A DNA stretch of 64,000 bases. Origin: Dirofilaria immitis. Lineage: Eukaryota > Nematoda > Chromadorea > Rhabditida > Onchocercidae. Numbering within the stretch: position 1 is the stretch's first letter; every line of letters starts with the position of its first letter. The DNA is taken from positions 762,001 through 826,000 of the forward strand of contig JAKNDB010000067.1 in the NCBI GenBank assembly GCA_024305405.1, read 5' to 3'. The notes beneath the pieces are model-generated. The model was not told where the DNA came from, searched no databases, and saw nothing but the letters and a program-made list of their open reading frames with translations. The translations under genes and the position numbers were made by a program. Below, piece after piece: positions 12,610 to 24,215 of this stretch.

Positions 12610-14836
12610 CTGAAATTTCTTTTCATTTGCATAAGTAAAGTTTTCTTATCAAATAGTTTTATCAACAATTATCAATGATTTATTATGAAATATTTTATAT
12701 CATTTTTGTGCTATTTCATATTTGAAATTACTATATGTTAAAATTTTTCCTTTCCTTTCCTTTTTTTTTTTTTGTTATCATTACTTTAAAAGTTATGTGA
12801 AAGAAATTTAGTATGTTTGTTTGTTTTTAAAGAAAAGAAAAAAAAAGAAAGATGAAAATATTTAAATTAGAGAAGATAGCTAAAAAATTTTTTTTTGATT
12901 ATTTCATTCTTTGCCATATCATAAAATTATTTTAAACTTTGTAAAAACAACCATACCCTATAAATGGTCCAATAGGCTTTTGTTTTACAAATGATTTCAT
13001 TGAAATTATGTGGTTTTACCACTTCAGTACATTTTTAAATATATCTATAATTATTATATTTCAAAACTTTTTTTTCTTTTTTCTCTCCTTTTTCTTTTCT
13101 CTCCCTTTTTCTTTTTCTATCTTTTGCTCTCAAAATTATATGAAAGAAATGATTTTGTCTAGCACGCCTATAGCCCTGAACATCTAAGAGCATCACAGAC
13201 CTATTATTGCTCAATTTTATGCGGCTAAACATCGCTTGTCCCTCTAAGAAATTGTCTCTGGACCAAGAAATTATCCAGTAACTGTAGGCTATTTAGGTAA
13301 TCTCGATCGTTTCAGGCTTATTGATAATTTGATTGGATTAAAAGAAATTAGAATTCGAATATCAATTTTTCATAAAAAGTTTCATTATATGAACAAAAAG
13401 TTCAAAGTTCTGATACAATAATATTTGATTCAATGGTTCATTAAATGATTATGCATAAAATATAAATCAAATTAAATCCAATCATATCATTGTATAAGCT
13501 AAAAGCTAAAATTAATAAATCTCATTGATTGGAAAATAAATATTAATAAGGAAAAGAAAAAAGACGAGAAATGTCATTTTATGCATTCATTCATCCTAAA
13601 ATTATCAAAATTTTGAAAAAAAAAAAGAAACAAAAGATTGATAATTTCAGATTATCTTTATTTACAATCATTGATTTCTCAATATATTTAAAGTTTTATG
13701 ATAAATTCTTCTTTTCAAAAAAAAAAAAATAAATATATTATGTGAAAATAGAAAGAGATTGCAAAATGATAAAACATTTTATTGATAAGAGAAAACAATA
13801 ATGCCACCTTCCATTAAGTATTCAAATAAATAGAAATGATTAGATATATTGTAGAAACTATTTTTATTCATATTAAAAAATATAAGTAAATTAAATGAAT
13901 AATCTTAGAAGGAGGAGAAATATCACTTATCACTTCTTTCCGCTTTCATTATTCCTTCGTTTTTGTCCTGATTAGGAATCGAAAATTGATTAAAAACTAT
14001 GATTCACTTATCGTTTTGTAAGAAAGTTTATAACATTTATATAAATTTTATATTCTTTATTAAATCCAATGCAACTTTTAACCACTGATTTGTCTTCTTG
14101 AACAATGCGAGACATTACTGTTAGCCTAGGCTGATCAAAAAAAAATACTAATTTTAGGCCTAGTTGTATTTGTTCGCATTTTAAATTATAATCTATGCAT
14201 AATTTGCTCAGTTAAGAAGTACACAAATTGTATTTATCGATTGCAATTAATCATTATACATAGGAGGATGAAATTATCATAATCTAAAATTTATCAAGAT
14301 ATAAAAGATTTTTCTTCTCCTTAAAGAATATAACTATTTCTTTACTTGAAATGATAATCGGTGGTTACTTGCTATTTATTGCTAAAATTAGAATTTTATA
14401 TATGGTAGGTTTAGATTTATATTTTACATGTATATTTAAATGAATTCTAATAACTGAGACATTTTATAATATTTGATCCAACTGTTACAACCAGTGATCA
14501 ATTGATCGCAATCACTATTTGTCATAACAATAAATCAAAAGTTTTGTTTTGTTATGCTATAATTGAAAACGTTATCATCATTATAATAGCATAATTACGC
14601 TATAATTGAAAAGGTTATCATCATTATAATACCATGATATATAGCAATTTGATGAATAATTTGCAATGAGAATGATTCAATATGAATTAATAAGGTAATA
14701 AGTAACATTAACAAAATTTTTAGGATTAGCTTCTCTCTTCCGTAATTCAGCAAATAAAAATGAATGATCAATTCGACGCTGATCAGTTTAGTGATCAATT
14801 ATCATTCAATTATTTTAGTTGTATATCATAACTTTG
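12610..14836. other. Spacer between the kinase and the small cysteine-rich gene
   Basis: About 2.2 kb of very AT-rich sequence with poly-A and poly-T runs (for example 12761-12775 and 13719-13730). It probably holds the missing 5' exon(s) and promoter of the minus-strand kinase and the promoter of the plus-strand small gene. A tandem duplication lies at 14556-14640. The frame at 13035-13232 minus has a Lys/Arg/Glu-rich low-complexity tail and is not supported as a gene. Confidence 0.5.
14556..14640. repeat. 43-bp tandem duplication
   Basis: Two copies (14556-14598 and 14599-14640) share GCTATAATTGAAAA and GTTATCATCATTATAATA. The flanks TTATGCTAT and ATAGCATAA also form a short inverted pair around the first copy. 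It lies about 200 bp upstream of the start of the small cysteine-rich gene. Confidence 0.75.
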
Positions 14837-16060
14837 ATGATTTTAACACAAACAATAGCAATAAAGTGCTTCTCAAATCAATTTGATCATATGGAAGAGG
14901 AAAATTGTGGACCGGCTGGTTCATGTTTCATCTTAAGAAAAGATAGTAAAATAAAAGGAAGTAATTTTACTGTACGAGGCTGTGATCATACCTTTCTATG
15001 CGAGGTACTATTACAATCATTTATCACAACTATTTACAGATTAAAGCAAAAAAAAGTTCTAATCATAAATCGTAAAAATTTTAAAATTATTACATAAACT
15101 ACAACTATCATTAATTCGTGATAATTTTACAAAATATTATCAATTAAATGTTTTTAATGAAAAGCGAAAAATTCAACAATTCAGTGAGATAAAGTTAATA
15201 ATGCAACATAAAATCAAATCAATTGTAGTTGATCAGTGAAACAACAAACATCAAAAAAGTTATACATAATAATGAGATAATAAGATATTGCATGGATAAT
15301 GTGCATTATATAAAATTTTCCGGTTATTTTTGTTGTTGTAATAATCATGATTGGTGTAACAAGCATTCCAAAGGTATATATCAATATTACTCTTTTTTTT
15401 TGGTATTTTAATGAAACTTAAATTTCGAAAGTTTATTTTGATTTATTCACTTTAATTCAACAAATTTACTTAATCATTTGTATTTATGCTTGCTCATTCT
15501 ATAACATTCAATCGATCACATTTGTATAAATAATAGTTCAATAGTATCAAACATGGTGACATATAATTATCGAATTTTGATTAAACTATGTCAATATATC
15601 ATAAAGTTATATACCAATCTGCTGGAAACTATTCAGTCTAAAACTGAATAGCTACGATTTTTCACGGACTTTGCATTAAAATGAAGTTCAACAAGAAAAA
15701 AACGTGGCTCATATTCTAAACTTTTCAAGCTTAAGCTTACGAAGGCTATCACAATGGATGACAAAATCTTCCTTATGATTTATTGTTGCCTTATTCTGCA
15801 AATTTTAATTTGTTTAACAAAGTTCAGTAGATGTTTATATGTGAAAGTGCTACTAATTGCAAATTAGTACATTTCACTAATTTTATCACATCAACCGATA
15901 AATCTGATGAAGCCATCACTTACCATTTCAAATATTTGTAGCGGAAGAAATATCGGAAGAGCGTATTCTGGAGGATTTAATGCAAGGCACAGCAACCAAT
16001 GAAAAGTGGCAGAAATTACAGAAGATGGCTGAAGAAGAAGAAATCAACATTGCGAAATAA
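14837..16060 (+). CDS. Small cysteine-rich, probably secreted protein (Ly6/ET-like)
   Basis: Three exons join in phase: 14837-15004 (ends phase 0, donor GAG|GTACTA), 15229-15373 (acceptor TTGTAG, ends phase 1, donor AAAG|GTATAT) and 15942-16060 (acceptor TTTGTAG), giving 143 residues. The mature part has ten cysteines in the order KC, NC, SC, GC, LC, YC, CCC, WCN. The ending CCCNNHDWCN resembles the CCxxDxCN close of Ly6/three-finger and nematode ET-module proteins. A charged acidic tail of about 39 residues follows (EEISEERILEDLMQ). Poly-A signals AATAAA lie at 16070 and 16090. The frame is open back to an acceptor at 14818, giving LYIITLMILTQTIAIKC. An upstream exon may therefore supply the start and a full signal peptide; otherwise the ATG at 14837 is used. 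No specific function can be assigned. Confidence 0.6.
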
Positions 16061-18420
16061 TTATATAATAATAAAAGATAGAAACATGAAATAAATTTGT
16101 TTAAAATTATTATATGAATGATCAACAATTTTCCAATTAATTTTCTATACATTGTGATATTAATGAAGGAATTATATTTCCTATCAATTATAGTTCTATT
16201 AAAGATAAAGTGACGCATACCGTACTAATCTATTCATCGATTAACTATGTTTAATTACGGAGAAATTGCCACTCTTTCCTTGATACTTAGCAATCGCCAT
16301 GTAAAAACAAAAACAGATGGATGAAATGAATTGTCTAAAACACAATTTTTGAAAAACGAATCGTATTTATCGAATAATTACATCTGTAAATTTAAAATAA
16401 TCACTATGCTTGGACAATAGGCACAAAAGCTAGGAAGGTTAGTGGTCAATGCATTAAAAAAACAAAGGAAAATGGACAGACAAAGAAACAAGAAAATTTT
16501 TCATCTTTGGCTGCCATTTTCTTAACACAGATAGGAATAGTTAACAAAGTAAAAATACTGGAAAATGAGCAAAAAAAAGGCCAAGCTATAAAAGTAAAAT
16601 GAATGCAGAGCGCTTATTCTAATATTCGTCACCATTACTTAAAGTTACAAGAGGAAAAAGACTTCATTCATTCATATCTCCAAAAGGATTACAGAAATCT
16701 GTGAAGATGCTCCAGATTAAAATAGAAAAACGGATTAGGTCAACTAGCATATTAAGCGTACTTAATTTGAAAAATAATATGTAACGGGAAAAACTTGCAA
16801 GGAATTAATTCTTCGAATTAATCATTTCCATACCTCACTTCTCCTATCTTTTTCACCTAAATTAAACTTTTTCTTTTCTTTTTAAATAAAAAAGATGTTT
16901 GTAACCATCAGAATAAGCACTATGACGGCAAATTACAACAACATAACTCATTCAATAAATGAATAAACAACATAACTAATTTAAAAAGTGGAAATTGAAA
17001 CCTAAATTAAGAAGTAAGCGAAAGGCCACAACAATATAGTCAAAGCAGACCACTTTGCAAAGGAATAAGTCTATTAAAGAATGCAACGATCAGCAAAATC
17101 ACAGATGAAACAAATTATACAAAACAATCAGCAAAACAAACAGAATCGTGACCAGAACGAGTGAGTGAATGAGCTATAAATTGATAAACATACAGTATGT
17201 TAAAATCCTAATAGGATAAAGACGAAAAAATAAATCTTTTCCTCATGGATACGAGAAAACTTAATTTGGAAATTATGAAAAATCTGGAGAGTTAATGAAT
17301 ATATCTATACATAGTCACGATCTCAAATCAGAAAAAGAGATGGATGTTTTAAAAGAAGCTTATAACATTAGCTTTTATATTTTCGATGATTTGAATCAAT
17401 TTCAAAGAATCATTCAAAAATGTTTACCACATCATCTTTTTAATCCTACGTTAAAATGGCTACTCCTCAACTTTATTTTGCTTGATTTTATAAATAATGC
17501 ATCTTGAACATATTTCTACTTTGACTCCAATAAATTTCCAAAAAATTTTTACAAAAAAGTGCGTTTTCAATTACCATAAAATTAATAAATAATAAAATGC
17601 ATAAAAATAACAATGTGGCAGCAAATAACAAATGACTACTGGAATTTCAAAAAATTGATATCAGTACATCAATTTGGCAAAAAAATCTCATTTTCACTTT
17701 TCTTTCTAACAGTTCATAAATATGCGATCTAAACTAGATTTTTTAGAAAATCAATTTCTTCAATTTATCCCAAGTTTTATAATACTACAAATTTTGATAT
17801 GAAAGCAATAAATTCAGAAATCGATTTAGCAAAATTATGTCTCAAAGTAGACCTTAATCATAAAATTGTATATTGGAATTTGTTACTAAAGGACACAAGA
17901 CAAAAATAGTTCCGAAGAATGAAACAAAGAAAAAAAAGAAACAAACAAAAATGACAGGCTTTTATCCGAGGCTAGTTTGAACAAACAGTAACTTCAGAAT
18001 TGAATATCATGTACCGCTTGTTTATTGTGAAACATAATAATGAGTTACTCCGTTTGCTCCTTCTATAGATGAAACTCTGAAAATCAGCAAACAAATATTG
18101 GAAGAAAAGGCAAGTAATTTGTAATCTAATTTCAATCAAACTAGAAATGAATGAAACATCTGGAACGCTGCTGATGTCTCAAAAAATCTTTCACTCTAAT
18201 CTAACATTGCATGAAGTGGCAATAGTCAGACAATGTCGGAATAAAGAGAACAGATTCAGAAACTAGTCGGGAAATAAATAAAACGCTTTGGTAATTGAAA
18301 TCATGATACTAAGAAATGAAGAGAGGGTATTGTTTGGAGTGCTGTTAAACAAGTATCATAAAGACACTTGCAAAATGGTATCAAAATGTGATAACATAGA
18401 AAGTGGTTATTGAATCATAA
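16061..18420. other. Intergenic region between the small gene and OTUD7
   Basis: About 2.3 kb between convergent genes. It contains the 3' flanks of both and possibly a final OTUD7 exon that I could not identify. A 70-codon plus-strand frame at 17295-17507 shows no family resemblance and no splice context. Nothing else is supportable. Confidence 0.45.
16070..16095 (+). terminator. Poly-A signals of the small cysteine-rich gene
   Basis: Two canonical AATAAA hexamers (16070-16075 and 16090-16095) lie 10 and 30 bases after the TAA stop at 16058-16060. That is the usual nematode spacing, and it supports the 3' end of the gene model. Confidence 0.5.
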
Positions 18421-21400
18421 TTAAATTCTGCTAAAAACAAAGCATTTTAATTGTTCAGGAAATAATGTCTCTCTTATGTAGATCACAGAAATGAATAAAT
18501 GTAAACGTTGAAATGAATAAGATTTGAATATGACAATTGTTCTACTTTTTGAGTATGAAAAAATAAAAACGAACTTTGTAGTAATATTTTCAGATGGCGC
18601 ATGTGCGTAGTGAACAGCTACTGTATGGACAATCCCTTCACAACCAGCAGCTACATGTTCATAACAATGTTTTGAGCCAGGAACATGAGACTGCAGTGCT
18701 TGCATAAAACCATTGGCTGTAACCGGAACGGATACTGGATCTGAAATATGACCTGATATATCCCGAGCATTTCTGAGTTCTTTATCATCCGTATGAAAAA
18801 CGGCTCCTGATGATATTGTAATGGACGGCATCGTATTGGATTTAACGGATCTATCTCGTGGTGATAAATCAGGTGGACCTTGCAAATTAGTTGAAAGGCC
18901 CGAACGAAGCGAACGCAAATGTCCCGGTTGTGAACAGCTGAAACTAGAGAGCTTTAAGGAAGAATTCAAATGGAAGCTCAATTTACCGACAACTCATAAT
19001 TTAATGCACAACTTAATTGTACTATCAGGAAGAAATCAACTATAAAAATGTAACACCAATTATCAAAAATATCAATTGAGCAAATATCATTTTAAAGGGC
19101 ATGCTAAATGTCTTTTAAAAAATGTCTGAAAATTGAAAAACAAAGGCAAAGCACAAACCCGAATGAAGCCATCTGCTGCTTTTGGTACTCAAAGCAATCA
19201 TTGCATAAGAAATTTGTTGACTGCGAGGCACTCTATAATTCTGATATTAAATGATGGAGAATTTCATAGCAATCTCAATTTTTAACAAGCAAATAAATCA
19301 AAAGTTATTTTTCCGGATTTATACTTGATTATTTTAGTGCTTTAATGCTATATTTTTTATCTTCCACTTCCTATAAATATTACTATCATTTTCGTAAATC
19401 ACTAAAAATTTATCAGAATATAAATAGTAGTAGACAACGTGAAATAGAAACAGAGATATTTGCAAAATAATGCAAGATAAATAATATTAATATAATACCA
19501 ATGGCTGACTAATACCAAGCGTGCAAAAAAGAAAAAAGTTGGATAAAGGCAACGATTAATCGAACTATGATAGTTTGTTCAGAGATCCATATCAGCATAA
19601 TGTACAAAAAAAAATGAGTCATTATGATTTCTAATTATCTATAGTGATTCAAACAATTCAATAGTTTAAAATCTATTGTTTAAAACAGTACAATACACAA
19701 ATATACCTTTTGACACTGGTTATTAATGCAAGTCACCAACAGTGATGAAATACTGAAAGAATGCGATAATCTGGCACGTTGGCGAGGAATTGTTTCAGGA
19801 GCCTGAAAAATTTAAAAAGTAATTTATCATTTTTAATAGTTTAACAAAGCTCAATCCTTAAAAAATTTGAACTGAAAAAAAACTCTGGAAGACCAGATGA
19901 GAGATTCTGTTCAATGCAAAAATTTTTTTCTATAGAAAAAAATTAACCTTATTTTGATTTCTATACAAAAAATTAACCTTAAAAGATTTCTGTACAAAAA
20001 AATTAACCTTATTTTTCGACGATATGAATCGTCTAAACAAACCCGAGAAAATATACATGCGGAAGCTAAAGTTCAGACCTTATATCTACATGTAAAAAAT
20101 ACTTCAGAAATAGTAACATAACCAACATTTTTCGATTGTTCAAAACGTTCTTTCGCTAAACATAAATAATTATCCACCATATGTTCCATGTACTGATGAG
20201 CATGGGAATATAACCGTGCAGCTAAGACAAGATTTGCACATCGCAAATCTGATACTGTGACTTGCTCTTTATTAATTAGCTGATTCTAAAAAGATAATTT
20301 CATTACTTCCAAATATTCCATGCGCAGATATGTACGTGAAAAAGTCTCATGTTTCTTAATAGATTAAAACTATATAGAAATAAAAAAACGATATAAAATG
20401 CGTTTGAAGGAAGCATGGATTTTAAATTCAAAAATGAACAAAAAATTGAGGATTTTTGTTGACTGAATCACCTAATAAAAGACTAAAATTCAAAACTCTA
20501 TATAGTAAGATTTCATAAAATTGTGTTGCAGATTTACATATTTCATAAAGCGGCGCATTAATGCAAACTGATAAATAACATGATGGATTTTTCGAGTATC
20601 TCAATATGAAACACTTTGAAACCTTTTTTTGCGCCCTATTTTCAGCCGCTTTTTGATTTGTTGTGCTATTTCATTTAGCAACCTGGTGGAATGGTCTTTA
20701 GTAACAAAGACGTCACCACATGACAATGTCATCGACTTTCTTCCTTCTTCACTGTTTACCAATCCGGTCCCAGTTAAGTTATGTTTGAATGAGTATCGGC
20801 GAACCTAAATCAAAAAAAAAGGGAAAATTCAAAATTTTATGTGCCTTAGCAAAAAGATTGGTGTTCGAATTCAACTAAACCTACCTGAATCTTAATAATA
20901 TCCATGTATTCACAGATAAGTGAAAGTTTATCAGCTTCAGTCAGTTCGATTCGTGCTGCTATTTCCGCATCTTCTGAATCTTTCCACCTGAAATCTGATA
21001 TAACTTGACTAAAAAATTTCCATAGCATCCACATCACCGTCGCAACACAATTCAATACAATTTAATCTAAAAAAGAAAGAAAAAACTAACCATGTGAAGT
21101 CTGGCCCTGGATCAACGGAGAAATGCAAAGGAAGCAAATTACGATTCCTATCAGTAATTGGAATGATCGCTGAAAAAGTGGAAATTTATCACTCTTAACA
21201 AATTACAACCAATTTCCTTAAAATAAAAATCAATGAAATCAGTTATATTTTCCAACCATGAGCTATTGCAAAATCAAGAACAAATTCGAAACTTTGAGAT
21301 AGGAGCTCAAAACAAGAATGCATTTATCGTCTACGAACGTATTTGCAGTAATCTATTCATTCTTATTTGCTAAGTGTTCATTTTCGTATCTCATTTTTAA

Positions 21401-23423
21401 AACGATAAAAACATAGAAGAAATCTCAAGAAATTACATTGCAAGGAATTAGATGATGTGTGGCGCATTGTAACCAGAGCTGAAAAATGAGCCGAATCATA
21501 ACAAAGAACGAGTGGTGAACGATGACATTGATTTGAAGGACATTCCAGAGGTAAATAAATCCCGCCAAATGGGATGGGAGAAAGTTCTTCACCGACAGCA
21601 TTGCGAAGCACTGTATCCGATACAACTGAAAACATGTTCGTGCATAAAATTTCAAAAAACATTAAAAGTTTTCGTACATCATTATTAAAAAAATTGACGA
21701 AACAGTACCAATTATTGGACGCTTAAGAATATGAGCAAGTGCAAAGACATGAATTGATTCCAAACTTTCGTAAACTTGTTCAGTGTTTTCATTCTTGTCA
21801 GTTGTATCATCTTCTCTAAAAGTTTACCATATATTTGCGGGAAATATACAAGATGAAGCTAAAGTTTTTCAAAATGTGGCTAAACATTACGAAGTAGTAA
21901 AAGTTCTCGGAACTGCTGTAGCCATGCGGAGAATATTATCCCATTCACGCTGCCATTCTTCATCTGTCAATACAAGGCCTGACTGCAAATTGGATTGACT
22001 TTCCGCCCAACGCCAGCGTCGCCAAAGTATATGGCGTCTACTTCCTCTGGAAAGATAATTTTTTATACTTTTGAAATTGAATTTTCAAATTTTAAAAATG
22101 AAAGTCAATATCTTTTATGCTCAATCGTAGTCAGCAGGAATATTAGAAAAATAAATATACTGTTTAACAGTTTTGAAAAGGCTTAAACTCTAATGCATCA
22201 AAAGCGCAATCTCCTAAAATAGAATAATTGCAGTGAATACCAATTTATTTCAAAAATCCTCCCAGATAAATTGAAACAGCATTTATAAAACGAACCTCGT
22301 TAGCATCTCATACAAAATTTTTCGTAGCATTAATTGTCTATCATGAATACCCCACATTCCAAGCGATGCTGCGTGCAGAAGACAATTACCGTCGCCAGTA
22401 GTACTCAAAGGCCACATGCGTTGTCCGCTACCATTCCAACACCACCAATTCAAATGGCCTAAAGAGTTTTTTAAGCAATAAATATATCAAGAGAAAATTT
22501 CATATATTTTGAAAAATGATTTCAAAAGATCTTAAAAAATTAAAAAATTTAACAAAAACAAAGGAACATTTTTCATTTATATTCACTTAATATATGAGAG
22601 CAAACTCCTATTTATGTATTATTTTGCAAAGCTAACCAGAATTTTCGAGTCGTTTAAGAGTCGATGTTTCAATTAAATCCCTTTCCAAATAATTTCTAAA
22701 ATCAGCTGGTTGTTCAAATAAATTTGGTAGCACAAAGGCATAAGATGGCCAACACAAGGTATCCTCATATTCTTTGCTCTCTTCCACATCCGATTCATCT
22801 ATTTTATCTGCAAGTATTCCGTGTTGTTCATTCTTTATTGAGAATAATAGTTTCGAATATTCAGACCAGATTAGAAACGACACTGTAATTCAAAATATTA
22901 TCATGTACCGGAAAAATTAGAAGCATAAATTTGCGGTATATCTTCCTTTTTTTCCAGTCGTAATAATATTGCAATGATTGGTCATAATCCCAGTGCTGTC
23001 CTAAAAAATGTATAGGAAAATAGAGATTAAGAATATAAGCTTTAGTTAAGAAATTTAAGAATCAAATACCCATACAAAGAACAGCGAACAAGATTCACTA
23101 ATACTTACATATCATGTCGGGCAGAATACTTTATCGTAGGTACGTTTCTGCATTTATTGAAAAAATCACATCAAAACCATCAGTGATAATTAGCTACAGG
23201 AATGGAGAGGCAAGAATAATGCAGTGGGAGGAAAAGTTTATTTGATTGACTAGGAATATAGTAGGAAGAAAAAGAAGAAATGATCACTGTATAAATAAAA
23301 TTTTTTAAAACGATAAAATTTAGCGATACCTTCATGAAAAGCAAGTGCAGTGTTATGCGAAGTGCGCGTTTCATCTATGAATGCCTCAATCAGATCATCA
23401 CGACTATCCATCTCCTCTTTCAT
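18421..23423 (-). CDS. OTUD7: OTUD7/Cezanne-type OTU deubiquitinase with A20 zinc finger
   Basis: OTU-family cysteine protease of the Cezanne (OTUD7A/B) group, which cleaves ubiquitin chains, in vertebrates preferring Lys11 links. Exons in order of translation: 23330-23423, 22909-23000, 22637-22882, 22296-22458, 21891-22046, 21709-21815, 21437-21625, 21091-21169, 20885-20987, 20623-20804, 20103-20285, 19707-19802, 19159-19232, and 18937 leftward. The start ATG has an in-frame TAG immediately 5'. A UBA-like N-terminus ([20 protein letters not shown]) precedes the OTU domain. The catalytic Cys is in [20 protein letters not shown] (codon 22382-22384) and the catalytic His in [22 protein letters not shown] is also conserved. 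The A20 finger C-x4-C-x11-C-x2-C is split over the exons at 19707 and 19159 (CINNQC, then LCNDC). The C-terminus is uncertain: the last frame runs to 18421 but may splice near 18577. The junction of exon 10 to 11 is out of phase. Confidence 0.88.
19928..20016. repeat. About 30-bp direct repeat, three copies
   Basis: Three tandem units each contain TTCTRTACAAAAAATTAACC or a close variant, followed by TTATTTTGA or TTAAAAGA. They lie inside the intron between OTUD7 exons 20103-20285 and 19707-19802. Confidence 0.7.
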
Positions 23424-23463
23424 CTAGCCCTATCTTATTCAATTTCTCAAAATTTCCTGCATC

Positions 23464-23471
23464 CTGAAAAG
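23464..23471 (-). promoter_or_regulatory. Candidate trans-splice acceptor of OTUD7
   Basis: The minus strand reads CTTTTCAG about 40 bases before the start codon at 23423. It matches the nematode acceptor consensus. No upstream coding exon is needed, because a stop sits just 5' of the ATG, so it may receive a spliced leader. Inference only. Confidence 0.35.
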
Positions 23472-24208
23472 CTTATTTTTGTTTCTATAATTTCGGTGTA
23501 ATGGAAATTAATTATTAATCATAATCTAGAGCATTATAATGATCAATAAATAATATGCTCGAACACGTGAAAACCGTTTAAGACGTGAACAGTACTGATA
23601 GAAATAGACTAGTGAACAAATGTATTCAAATTCTCCATAATCATGAATTACGAATGAGATAGGCATAAATTTAAAAAATTCTCCCGACCATACAAACCCA
23701 TCATCTACATCCCCTCATCCTTATCGCCTATGGCAATATTTGCTATATCATGAAAGCTCAGCAGTTATATTATTCGTAGCAATCTTATGAAACCATTAAA
23801 TCTTGTAAGCGTTTCGATGATAGGTGAACTGTCAGCTTCGATAAGAATTAGTTACAAGCTAGAAAATTTTGAAATAATTTTGGTAACTCCACTGTTTATT
23901 TTATGATATATTTGGCATGATTTGATAGATTTGAATCTTTTTCTTAGTATTCTGGGGAAGTTTTTGTATAGGTTTATGAAATTAAGAAATAACGTCACGA
24001 AGTCAAAGTAATTTATGGGATGAATTAAATAATGATACTGTATATATCATATATTTTTGAAGATGAAACAATGATTTAAATTACAAATTGATTTTAATTG
24101 ATTTCGGAATTAGAATTGAAAGTTTGAAATTCGTGCAAAAAAAGCGATTTCATGTGCTGCAGAATACATGGTTGTTAAGTGAGAACTGATGGAACAAAAA
24201 TAGCCGAA
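23472..24208. promoter_or_regulatory. Shared divergent promoter region of OTUD7 and Sec5
   Basis: The start codons of OTUD7 (minus) and Sec5 (plus) are about 790 bp apart, head to head. The interval has no open frame of note and must contain both promoters. No TATA box or factor site can be named with confidence. Confidence 0.5.
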
Positions 24209-24214
24209 TTTCAG
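24209..24214 (+). promoter_or_regulatory. Candidate trans-splice acceptor of Sec5
   Basis: TTTCAG ends one base before the Sec5 start codon at 24216. Nematode spliced leaders are often added this close to the ATG. A cis-spliced 5' UTR exon would look the same. Confidence 0.4.
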
Positions 24215-24215
24215 A

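Noticed and set aside
13035..13232. Minus-strand frame ending in a Lys/Arg/Glu-rich tail
   Set aside because: The tail is a low-complexity purine run, and I could not join it to the kinase as a 5' exon.
18821..19045. Plus-strand frame with two CxxC-like pairs
   Set aside because: It is antisense to the last recognised OTUD7 exon. The apparent Cys motif is a shadow of minus-strand coding.
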